Shown here one piece after another: positions 26,282 to 34,111 of a DNA stretch of 64,000 bases (positions are counted from its first letter, which is position 1; each line of letters opens with the position of its first letter). Source of the DNA: Sphingorhabdus sp. (lineage in GTDB: Bacteria > Pseudomonadota > Alphaproteobacteria > Sphingomonadales > Sphingomonadaceae). The notes beneath the pieces are model-generated. The model had not been told where the DNA came from, made no database searches, and worked only from the letters and a program-made list of their open reading frames with translations. The stretch covers positions 119,837 through 183,836 of the forward strand of contig JANQNO010000006.1 of assembly GCA_028279555.1 (NCBI GenBank). Reading direction: 5' to 3'. The translations under genes and the position numbers were made by a program.

Positions 26282-26301
26282 ATCCCCCTGACACATTTCT
26301 A

Positions 26302-26319
26302 TGTCCATTTGGATGGACT
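26302..26319. promoter_or_regulatory. near-match PpsR box between crtF and crtD
   Basis: TGTCCATTTGGATGGACT contains perfect 6-bp arms (GTCCAT/ATGGAC) around TTGG and matches TGT-N12-ACA except for the last base. It lies between the divergent crtF (start 26281) and crtD (start 26371), so one bound dimer could affect both. Weaker candidate than the four exact boxes. Confidence 0.55.
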
Positions 26320-26370
26320 TCTGATAGCTTGCCGTCAAATCGAAACTGGTTTCAGCGACAGGGAGAGCAT

Positions 26371-27933
26371 GTGAGCGAAACGCCAACCGTGATCATCGGA
26401 GCGGGCATTGGCGGATTGGTCAGCGCCGTTCTTTTGTCGGCGAGGGGCGTGCCGGTTGTGGTCTGCGAAAAGGAAGAATCCCCCGGCGGCAAGGTGCGTC
26501 AGGTCGATGTTGGTGGCGCAAAAATCGATGCAGGACCGACCGTTTTCACCATGCGCGATGTGTTCGAAGCAATATTCGAAAGCGCTGGCGAAAATATTGA
26601 CAATCATCTCGACCTGGAACGCACAGATGTGCTGGCGCGGCATGCCTGGGGTCGCGATGAACGTCTCGATCTCCACGCCGACTTCGATCATAGCGTCGAT
26701 GCGATTGGTCGGTTCGCGGGCGCCAATGCCGCCGCTGGTTATCGCTCCTTCACCGCCGAAGCGAAACGCATTCATGATATTCTCGACCGCTCCATGCTTC
26801 GGGGCAGCAAAGTCAGCTGGCCGCTGCCATTGATGTGGCGGATCGGGCTGTGGCGGGTTGGCGACCTGATCGCCATCCGCCCCTATGAAAGCTTGTGGAA
26901 AGTCCTCGGCGAGCATTTCGAAGACCAGCGGCTGCGGCAGCTTTTTGGCCGCTATACAACCTATTGCGGTTCCTCGCCGTTCCAGACGCCCGCGACGTTG
27001 ATGCTGATCGCCCATGTCGAAGCACAGGGTGTTTGGAAGATCAAAGGCGGGATGAGTGCATTGGCAAAGGCCCTCGAAACGCTGGCCCAAAAAAACGGTG
27101 CGCAGTTTCGCTATGACAGCGCCGTCAAAAAGATCGAAGCGAGACGGGGGCGGGCGGAAGGCGTTCAACTTGCCAATGGCGACTTTATTCCCGCCCGCTC
27201 CATCATCTGCAATGCCGATCCTTCGGCGCTGGGCAGTGGCCGCTTCGGGGTGGAAGCAAGCAAGGCGGTTGCGCAGACGCCGCGTCACAAACGCTCGCTG
27301 TCCGCGATGGTCTGGCTGGCAACAAGCAAGACCAGCGGCTTTCCACTCGATCATCATAATGTGTTTTTCTCGGATGATTATCCGGCTGAGTTTGAAGACA
27401 TCACATCCGGCAAACCACCCGAAACCCCGACAGCCTATATCTGCCGGTTGGGCGAAGCCACGCCGGATCAAGCCCAACGCCTGCAGGTGATCGTCAACGC
27501 CCCGGCCAATGGCGATACCCATGATTATTCCGATGAGGAGAAGGAACAATGCACCTCGAACATGCTGCGGACACTGGATCATTGCGGGCTCAGGCTGGAA
27601 CCGGACTTTCCGCACCAGCTGCTCACGCCGAACGATTTCTCGGCACACTTTCCGGCGACCGGCGGCGCGATTTATGGACGGGCCTCGCACGGGTGGGCGG
27701 CGTCCTTCCTCCGGCCCGGCAGCCGGACACGGATCCGTGGTCTCTACTGCGCGGGCGGAGCGACCCATCCGGGTGCCGGGGTCCCGATGGCCGCCTTGTC
27801 GGGACGGCTGGCGAGCGAAGCGGTGCTGTCCGACCGCGCTTCGACGCGCTGGTACCACCGCAGGGATACCGCTGGTGGTATGTCGATGCGCTCAGCGATA
27901 CCAAAGGATCAGATGGAAGCCGCTACGGGCTGA
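26371..27933 (+). CDS. crtD: hydroxyneurosporene desaturase CrtD
   Basis: CrtD (520 aa) is a CrtI-family FAD enzyme that desaturates the C3-C4 bond of hydroxylated or methoxylated carotenoids. The N-terminal FAD motif VIIGAGIGGLVSAVLLSARG and the C-terminal GLYCAGGATHPGAGVPMA mark the family. It is called crtD rather than crtI because it neighbours crtC and crtF and has the CrtD-type YTTYCGSSPFQTPATL stretch. The start is a GTG at 26371 behind GGGAGAG. The last 25-30 codons run past the usual CrtD end and overlap the conserved start of CrtC in another frame. Confidence 0.93.
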   Translation: MSETPTVIIGAGIGGLVSAVLLSARGVPVVVCEKEESPGGKVRQVDVGGAKIDAGPTVFTMRDVFEAIFESAGENIDNHLDLERTDVLARHAWGRDERLDLHADFDHSVDAIGRFAGANAAAGYRSFTAEAKRIHDILDRSMLRGSKVSWPLPLMWRIGLWRVGDLIAIRPYESLWKVLGEHFEDQRLRQLFGRYTTYCGSSPFQTPATLMLIAHVEAQGVWKIKGGMSALAKALETLAQKNGAQFRYDSAVKKIEARRGRAEGVQLANGDFIPARSIICNADPSALGSGRFGVEASKAVAQTPRHKRSLSAMVWLATSKTSGFPLDHHNVFFSDDYPAEFEDITSGKPPETPTAYICRLGEATPDQAQRLQVIVNAPANGDTHDYSDEEKEQCTSNMLRTLDHCGLRLEPDFPHQLLTPNDFSAHFPATGGAIYGRASHGWAASFLRPGSRTRIRGLYCAGGATHPGAGVPMAALSGRLASEAVLSDRASTRWYHRRDTAGGMSMRSAIPKDQMEAATG

Positions 27934-28826
27934 CAATTATCGGCTTTATCGGCAGCGTTTTTTCGCCCTACTACAAGATTTCCGGTCGCGATATTCCGCT
28001 CGATCACAGCTGCCTGAATATCGCACTCTATGGCAAGCGCGGGGCCCGCTGGGTGATGACCGAGCGGGGACAGCAGGACACAGTCCAGCAAAAGGACATG
28101 CTGTCTATCGGGCCAAGCGCGATGCGCTGGGACAAGGATAGACTGATCATCGACATAGAGGAACGCGATATCCGGCTGGGCATCCCCTGGCGGCGGCGGG
28201 TGAAGGGGCGGATCATTCTCCACCCCGAAATGCTCAATGCCAAATCTTTCAAGCTGGACCCGGCGGGACGGCATCACTGGCACACTATCGCCCCGCGCGC
28301 GCGGATCGAGGTTCATATGGAGCAGCCCGATCTCAGCTGGACCGGCAGCGGCTATCTCGACGGCAATCATGGCAGTGAGCCGTTGGAAGACGGCTTCAAG
28401 AGCTGGCACTGGTCCCGCGCGCATTGTGGATCAGATGTGGCGGTGATGTATGAAGGCGTGCGCCGCGACGGCAGTCATTTTGCCAGTGCTCTACGCTTCG
28501 ATCCGTCGGGGACACCGGAGGAAGTCGAATTGCCGCTAGTTGCGCCACTCCCGCCGACCCTATGGGCGATGAAACGGCAGACACGAGCGGATCGCGGCCA
28601 TGCCTCGGTGATCAGGACCTGGGAGGATTCACCCTTCTATGCCCGCTCGGCCCTGTCGATGCGATTGTTCGGCCAGCCGGTGACAGCAGTGCAGGAGAGC
28701 ATTTCGCTCGACCGGCTGAAAAACCCGATCATCCAGAATATGCTGCCCTATAAAATGCCGCGTGATGCGGGCCGGACATCGAAGGCAATCTATATTCCAT
28801 TGCCGGTTATATTGCGGCCCAGCTGA
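27693..28826 (+). CDS. crtC: acyclic carotenoid 1,2-hydratase CrtC
   Basis: CrtC adds water across the C1-C2 double bond of neurosporene or lycopene derivatives. Recognisable blocks are GYRWWYVDALSD, IGFIGSVFSPYYK, LDHSCLNIALYG, MTERG and WTGSGYLDGNHGSEPLEDGF. Homology begins near 27840, but no ATG, GTG or TTG lies in frame between 27693 and the middle of the conserved region. The GTG at 27693 is used here only as the nearest canonical codon; a CTG at 27849 is another option. It overlaps crtD in a different frame by up to 241 bp. The 3' end converges on a small gene with a 10-bp gap. Confidence 0.8.
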   Translation: MGGVLPPARQPDTDPWSLLRGRSDPSGCRGPDGRLVGTAGERSGAVRPRFDALVPPQGYRWWYVDALSDTKGSDGSRYGLTIIGFIGSVFSPYYKISGRDIPLDHSCLNIALYGKRGARWVMTERGQQDTVQQKDMLSIGPSAMRWDKDRLIIDIEERDIRLGIPWRRRVKGRIILHPEMLNAKSFKLDPAGRHHWHTIAPRARIEVHMEQPDLSWTGSGYLDGNHGSEPLEDGFKSWHWSRAHCGSDVAVMYEGVRRDGSHFASALRFDPSGTPEEVELPLVAPLPPTLWAMKRQTRADRGHASVIRTWEDSPFYARSALSMRLFGQPVTAVQESISLDRLKNPIIQNMLPYKMPRDAGRTSKAIYIPLPVILRPS

Positions 28827-28836
28827 TCTGCGAGCG

Positions 28837-29004
28837 CTAATCGCTTTCCGCCTCGTCAGCCGCCTTTTTCGCTGCTGCCTTCTCCTTGTCCCTGGCGATT
28901 TCCCTGTTCACCGACCAGAGCTGCCAGAAGCCGAAACCCAAAGCAACGGCACCAGAAAACACGATCTCGATCCAACCGAAATTATCCAGTAAACCGGTTT
29001 CCAT
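28837..29004 (-). CDS. 55-aa single-helix membrane protein downstream of bchO
   Basis: A short reading frame with an excellent ribosome-binding site (AAGGAGG, 5 nt before the ATG). The product has a hydrophobic segment at about residues 11-30 (WIEIVFSGAVALGFGFWQLW), then a highly charged, Lys/Ala/Glu-rich tail ending EAESD. It starts 30 bp after the bchO stop, at the end of bchI-bchD-bchO, and converges on crtC. I do not know a named family. The strong start signal, membrane topology and operon position support a real gene, perhaps a small membrane factor for Mg-chelatase or pigment assembly; that role is a guess. Confidence 0.75.
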   Translation of the reverse strand: METGLLDNFGWIEIVFSGAVALGFGFWQLWSVNREIARDKEKAAAKKAADEAESD

Positions 29005-29034
29005 CACGGCCTCCTTGCCCCGATCACCATATCG

Positions 29035-29925
29035 CTAGCGGTGCTTTTCGGCAAATGCGGTGATCAGCGACACAAGTTGCTCCGGATCCTCTTCATGCGC
29101 CAAATGACCGAGGCCAGTGACGGTTTCCAACGCGCAATCCGGAATTTTGTCAGCTGCCCGCCGCACCGCAGAAGCGGGGATTGCCGTGTCCTTGTCTGCA
29201 TGGACCAGCATAACCGGGGACTCGACATAGGGTAGTCGCTGCTCCAGCCGTTCCAGCCGCCAGTTGGCCATCATCCGGATCGCGCCATCACAGTGACCGG
29301 ATTTACTAAACAGGCGCTGATAAAAATCTATTCCTTCCGCGTCGATTGCCGACCCTGTCGATCGTTCGAGGAATTTTTTCACCTGTCCTGGCCCGCGCGC
29401 CATTCGCGCAAAAATTATCGAAACAAAGGGATTGGTGAACAGCATCCTTGCCAGCTGTGGAAACAGCTTCGCTGCCAGTCCGGGAAAGGGAAGCAGCGCC
29501 GGGTTCAATCCGACAAGCGGGGTTTTCCAACTTTTGTCCAACAACAGTCGGAGACCAATCGCCGCCCCCGCCGAATGCCCCACGATAAGTGTCGGAGCGG
29601 CCTCCAGTTCTTCCAGCAACAGCTCAACCGAAGCCGCCATCTTGGGCAGGCTCACCTGGCGCGCCGGATTGGGCCGGGTAAAGCCATGCCCGGGCAGGTC
29701 CATCGCAATTACATCATAATGTTCGGCCAGCAGCGGCATGACCTCGCGCCAGCTATGCGTCGCCGCGCCGGTGCCATGGAGTAGGAGGCAAATCGGCGCA
29801 CCTTTGCGCTCTGGTCCTATCCGCTGAATATGCCAGCGATAACCATCCGCCTCGACAAAGGTGCTGGCGTCGCGATTGGGCCAATCGCGTCCCTCGATCT
29901 TCCAATCGGGATAGCGGCTGCTCAC
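29035..29925 (-). CDS. bchO: BchO, alpha/beta hydrolase of the Mg-chelatase operon
   Basis: A 296-aa alpha/beta-hydrolase. The oxyanion region LLLHGTGAATHSW, the nucleophile elbow GHSAGAAIGLRLL, and the late Asp and His (HADKDTAIP, GLGHLAHEED) are in place. BchO is found with bchID across purple bacteria and is regarded as a Mg-chelatase accessory protein, but its substrate is unproven. The start overlaps the bchD stop by 4 bp. Confidence 0.94.
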   Translation of the reverse strand: MSSRYPDWKIEGRDWPNRDASTFVEADGYRWHIQRIGPERKGAPICLLLHGTGAATHSWREVMPLLAEHYDVIAMDLPGHGFTRPNPARQVSLPKMAASVELLLEELEAAPTLIVGHSAGAAIGLRLLLDKSWKTPLVGLNPALLPFPGLAAKLFPQLARMLFTNPFVSIIFARMARGPGQVKKFLERSTGSAIDAEGIDFYQRLFSKSGHCDGAIRMMANWRLERLEQRLPYVESPVMLVHADKDTAIPASAVRRAADKIPDCALETVTGLGHLAHEEDPEQLVSLITAFAEKHR

Positions 29926-31619
29926 GCCACTTCCTTGCTCAGGCCTTCGATCGCACTCACCATCGCCTCGCTATGGGCGTGCGGCAGGGGCACATATTTC
30001 CCGCCCAGCGCCTCGGCCAACTCTGACGCTTCCGGGCGGGGACGGGGGGAAATATCGATGACAATTGCGTGCAGCTCAGTGCGCGCAATGGACCCGGCGA
30101 TCTCTTTCGCTTCCTCCATCGCACCGGCCCGGTTCGCTTCACCGTCGAGCCGGATGTTCGCCTTGCCGTCAGTGAGCATCACCAATGTCGGTGATTGCCC
30201 TCGCTTCACCGCAGCCTCGGCCATCTGCCGCGCTGCCAGCAAGCCGGCAGCCAGCGGCGTCCCGCCTCCACCCGGCAAGGCGCTAAGCGACCGCCGCGCC
30301 CGTGTCAGCGAACGGGTCGGTGGCAACAACACCTCCGCCCCCTCCTGCCGAAACGCAATGAGTGCCACCTGCGCGCGTTTCACATAAGATTGTGCGAGCA
30401 GCAACTCGACCGCGCCCTTGGCCTCCGCCAGCCGCGCCAACGCCGAGGAGCCCGAGGCATCGACGGCGAAAATGGTCAGGCTTTCCTGCTGCTCCTCATA
30501 ATGATGCACGCGCAGGTCGTCCTTGCGGATATGCAAAGTGTCCAGCGCTTCGACAGTGGCCTCGTTCTTGCGAATGGTCTGCCACGGCGCAGCGGCGCGA
30601 AGCGTATCGATCAGCGCCAGCCGCTTGCCATTGCCGGGAATACCGGGCCGCGTTCCCTTCGGCCTGCCGCGCCGGAAGGACTGCTGCTTCTGTCCCGACC
30701 GGCCGCCCTGCCCGCGCGAACGGGTTCGCTTGTTGCCGGTGATCTGATCCAGAATATGCGGTGGCACCGTTGCAGCGACGGCTTCGAGCAGCATATCCTC
30801 AAGCGGCCTGTCGCCCAGCTCCTGATCGCTGTCATTCTCACCAGATGAATCGTCCGGTTGATCGGCCTGTTCCTGCTCGGGCGCCGGCGGTTCCTCGATC
30901 TGCGGCATTTGTGTTGCCCGCGGTGCCAGCACCAGCCGGCTGGCGCTTAGCAGATCCTCATCGCCCACCTTGTCGCGTCCATCGAAACGGGCCAGAGCGA
31001 CCGCACAACGCTCGGCAAATATCGCCGCACGCATCGAAGAAACGCCAAAAGCCGCAGCGGTTGCCACGAGCCCGGATCGCTGCTTCTTGGTCAGCCGGAC
31101 GTTGTGTTGTGCCATGCCGTCAGCGCCACCAATCCTGTCACTGGTGGATCGCACCGCTGACAGATCACACTGGAAAGCCAACCGTTCGAGCAACGCCTCG
31201 GGCGGATGTTCATCACCTTCGAGCCCGTCATCGAGCAAAATCACCGACAGCTCACCCCGGTCCATCGCCTGCACGATATGCGCCGCGATCCGGGGATCGA
31301 TCCGCTCGGCCATGGGGAGGATTGCAATGCCGCCCATTAGCGTTTCGAGCAGCCCGGCGCGCCGGACCGCTTGGCCCGATTGAAGCGCTGCGGCAAGATC
31401 AATCCCGCCCAACAGCCGATCCTCGTCGACATTGATCGGGATTTTTGCGACCGGAAACCGCTCCGCAAGCTGGCTGGCCAATTGCTCAACCAACGCGTCC
31501 CGCACCGGACCAAAGCCGCGCAGGCAAATCCCGCCAAAGCCCTTTGGATTGTGCTCGAAAAGCCGAGCCGCCAGCAGATGATCCGCCGCGCTGGCGTCGT
31601 TGCCAGCTTCCTCGCTCAA
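29922..31619 (-). CDS. bchD: magnesium chelatase subunit D
   Basis: BchD (565 aa) is the AAA+/integrin-I-domain subunit that forms the motor ring with BchI and docks on BchH. It has a degenerate AAA+ half, an acidic and Pro-rich linker (about residues 240-272), a basic stretch (KRTRSRGQGGRSGQ), and a von Willebrand A domain with the MIDAS motif DASGS at 387-391 and LTDGKANI. Overlaps with bchI and bchO are 4 bp each. Confidence 0.96.
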   Translation of the reverse strand: MSEEAGNDASAADHLLAARLFEHNPKGFGGICLRGFGPVRDALVEQLASQLAERFPVAKIPINVDEDRLLGGIDLAAALQSGQAVRRAGLLETLMGGIAILPMAERIDPRIAAHIVQAMDRGELSVILLDDGLEGDEHPPEALLERLAFQCDLSAVRSTSDRIGGADGMAQHNVRLTKKQRSGLVATAAAFGVSSMRAAIFAERCAVALARFDGRDKVGDEDLLSASRLVLAPRATQMPQIEEPPAPEQEQADQPDDSSGENDSDQELGDRPLEDMLLEAVAATVPPHILDQITGNKRTRSRGQGGRSGQKQQSFRRGRPKGTRPGIPGNGKRLALIDTLRAAAPWQTIRKNEATVEALDTLHIRKDDLRVHHYEEQQESLTIFAVDASGSSALARLAEAKGAVELLLAQSYVKRAQVALIAFRQEGAEVLLPPTRSLTRARRSLSALPGGGGTPLAAGLLAARQMAEAAVKRGQSPTLVMLTDGKANIRLDGEANRAGAMEEAKEIAGSIARTELHAIVIDISPRPRPEASELAEALGGKYVPLPHAHSEAMVSAIEGLSKEVA

Positions 31620-32617
31620 CCGAACAGCTCTTGCAGCGCCCGTTCGATCCGCACGGTCGAGCCGGTCTCATCGAGCACATCGCGCCGGAGCCTGTGCCGC
31701 AAGGCCATAGGTGCCATTTCGATCAAATGCTCCCGCGTCACAGCCGCATCGCCATTGAGCGCCGCCAATGCCCGCGCGCCGCGCATCAGGGTCAGTTCCC
31801 CGCGCAGTCCATCCGCGCCGACCGCCTTGCAGATATTGGCCGTTTCTTTCAAAATCTTCGCCGGGGTCTTCACCTTGGAAAGCGCCTTCTTCGCGCGGTT
31901 GATCCGGCGCAATATCCTGGTGTCTTCCTTTTCCCATTTTTTGGCGAAGGCCTTTGGATTGCGTTCCTGCGCATCACAGCGGCGCATGATCTCGACGCGG
32001 TCTTGGATATCCTCGGGCGTTCTCACTTCCACTGACAGCCCGAAGCGATCGAGCAATTGCGGCCTGAGTTCACCTTCCTCCGGATTGCCGCTCCCTACTA
32101 GCACGAAACGCGCGGGGTGGCGCACGCTCAGCCCGTCCCGCTCGACCAGATTCTCGCCCGATGCCGCAACATCGAGCAGCAGATCGACGACATGATCCTC
32201 CAGCAGGTTGATCTCGTCGATATAGAGGAAACCGCGATGTGCTTTCGCCAGCAGGCCCGGTTCGAAATGTTTCTCGCCCTTCGACAGCGCCTTTTCCAAA
32301 TCGAGCGTGCCGACCACCCGGTCCTCGGTCGATCCCAGCGGCAAGTCGACAAAGGGAACCGCTATACGCCGAACCCGCTTGCTGGCCTGGGGATCATTGA
32401 ACGCGCTGGGATCATCGGGGTCACAATTGAAGCGGCTATTTTCCAGCGCCCGGATCGGCGGCAAGGTCGCTGCCAGCGCCCGCGCCGCGGTCGACTTGCC
32501 GGTCCCGCGATCGCCGAAAATCATCACCCCGCCGATACGGCCGTCCACCGCCGCGACGAGCAGGGCCGTCTTCATTTCATCCTGACCGACGATAGCGCTG
32601 AAGGGAAAAGCTGGCAT
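31616..32617 (-). CDS. bchI: magnesium chelatase subunit I
   Basis: BchI (333 aa) is the active AAA+ ATPase of magnesium chelatase. Walker A GDRGTGKS is at 35-42, Walker B FLYIDEINLLEDH follows, and the family insertion DDPSAFNDPQ is present. It is the first gene of the bchI-bchD-bchO-small-protein operon. No PpsR box was found in the 366 bp upstream. Confidence 0.97.
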   Translation of the reverse strand: MPAFPFSAIVGQDEMKTALLVAAVDGRIGGVMIFGDRGTGKSTAARALAATLPPIRALENSRFNCDPDDPSAFNDPQASKRVRRIAVPFVDLPLGSTEDRVVGTLDLEKALSKGEKHFEPGLLAKAHRGFLYIDEINLLEDHVVDLLLDVAASGENLVERDGLSVRHPARFVLVGSGNPEEGELRPQLLDRFGLSVEVRTPEDIQDRVEIMRRCDAQERNPKAFAKKWEKEDTRILRRINRAKKALSKVKTPAKILKETANICKAVGADGLRGELTLMRGARALAALNGDAAVTREHLIEMAPMALRHRLRRDVLDETGSTVRIERALQELFG

Positions 32618-32983
32618 CCGGCGGTATATTAATCACTCAATCGGTGGCGGCAAGAGCCTGTCTGCCTTATTGCCCGTATCCCCATACAGGGTTCGCGCTA
32701 TTCTCCTGCCTTCATGGGCCTTCGCTTTGCACGCTCTTTTCCCGGAGCCTCATGCTACCAAAGCGGCTCGATCAGGCTGCCGGCCTATTTCTCTTGCAGC
32801 ATCGCTTTCACCCTGAGCATCGCCAGCGCCGCAATGTCGAGCGAAATTGCCCGCTATGCGTTCTCGAATGGTGCCGACACCAGCCACAGCGCGGTTATTG
32901 TCCCGGACCGGCTCACCAACATTGCGAATCAGTCAAAACAGGCTCAAACACGGGCAAACTGACTGGAAGGAATTATTGGAACC
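32618..32983. other. intergenic region between bchI and the alcohol dehydrogenase gene
   Basis: A 366-bp gap between divergent genes that must hold the bchI promoter. Open frames of up to about 130 codons cross it on the + strand, but none has a convincing start site or a recognisable product. No TGT-N12-ACA box, terminator hairpin or RNA gene was seen. Confidence 0.6.
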
Positions 32984-34111
32984 ATGGCAACGCTTACCTA
33001 CCTCACCACAACGCATTTCGATTTCGGTGCCATCGCCCAATTGCCTGCCGAACTTGAAAATGCGGGTATCACCAAAGCTTTCATTGCAACAGACGCGGGG
33101 CTTGTAGCTGCCGGCCTTGTGGAGACAGTGACGAACGCTCTGGGCAATGCAATCCAATATTCGGTCTACGATGGTACGCCGGGCAATCCGACCGAAGAGG
33201 CGGTGAAGGAAGCCCTGGAACAATATACCCAGCAAGGCTGCGACGGAGTAGTCGCATTGGGCGGCGGCTCCTCGATGGATCTGGGCAAGGCTGTGGCGCT
33301 TCTGGCCGGAAGCGGCGGCCCGCTTGCGCAATATGATCCGCTGGAAGGGGGCGCAAAGCTGATCAAGTCGGTTGCGCCGGTAATCGCTGTTCCTACAACC
33401 GCCGGTACAGGTAGCGAGGTTTCCGTCGGTTTTGTCATAATCCTCGAAGACGGACGCAAAATGACTTTCGCCAGTCCGCTTTTCATCCCCAAGGCCGCCA
33501 TATGCGATCCGGAGCTGACGATGGGACTGCCTGCCGGAATGACCGCCGCGACGGGAATGGATGCAATCACGCATTGTATCGAGGCCTTTCTCACGCCGAA
33601 TGTCAATCCGCCAGCAGAAGGCGTGGCGCTGGATGGGCTTTGGCGCGGCTGGCAATATCTTCCGGCTGCGGTCAAGGATGGTCAGGATCGCGAGGCGCGC
33701 TGGCAGATGATGATGTGCTCCACCGAAGGGGCGCTGTCTTTCATCAAGGGGCTGGGCGCGGTCCATGCGATGAGCCATGCCGCCGGGCGCATCAGGCGGT
33801 TGAACCTTCATCATGGCACGCTGAATGCGGTATTTCTGCCCGCGGTATTGCGGTTCAATGCAAGCGAATGCGAAGAGAAGTATGTCCGGCTGCGGCAGGC
33901 TATGGGTCTCGAGCCAGGTGCCGATCTTGCCGAGGCTATTACGCGCATGAATGAAGAAATCGGTCTCCCACCGGGCTTGCGCGCCATGGGGATCGAGGAT
34001 GACGATATCCCGGGCCTCATCACTTACGCGATGCAGGACCTTTCTGCCCGGTCAAACCCGCGCCCGGCATCGGAAGAAGATTTTGAAATGATGATCAGGG
34101 AGTCGCTTTAG
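32984..34111 (+). CDS. iron-containing (type III) alcohol dehydrogenase
   Basis: A 375-aa member of the Fe-ADH family. The NAD-binding motif GGGSSMDLGKAVALL and the signature EVSVGFVIIL are present; metal ligands are expected in MDAITHCIEAFLT (Asp and His) and in AVHAMSHAAG and HHGTLNAVFLP. The substrate is probably an alcohol or aldehyde but cannot be told from sequence. It stands alone on this strand, and its last 17 bp overlap the 3' end of the convergent acylase gene. It is outside the photosynthesis cluster. Confidence 0.9.
   Translation: MATLTYLTTTHFDFGAIAQLPAELENAGITKAFIATDAGLVAAGLVETVTNALGNAIQYSVYDGTPGNPTEEAVKEALEQYTQQGCDGVVALGGGSSMDLGKAVALLAGSGGPLAQYDPLEGGAKLIKSVAPVIAVPTTAGTGSEVSVGFVIILEDGRKMTFASPLFIPKAAICDPELTMGLPAGMTAATGMDAITHCIEAFLTPNVNPPAEGVALDGLWRGWQYLPAAVKDGQDREARWQMMMCSTEGALSFIKGLGAVHAMSHAAGRIRRLNLHHGTLNAVFLPAVLRFNASECEEKYVRLRQAMGLEPGADLAEAITRMNEEIGLPPGLRAMGIEDDDIPGLITYAMQDLSARSNPRPASEEDFEMMIRESL

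Noticed and set aside
26335-27858. 507-codon open frame opposite crtD
   Set aside because: Antisense to crtD, rich in Arg/Pro/His; no sign of coding.
32714-32962. 82-codon frame before the alcohol dehydrogenase gene, with a hydrophobic middle that might pass for a signal peptide
   Set aside because: No ribosome-binding site, the hydrophobic part is broken by polar residues, and the rest is featureless.
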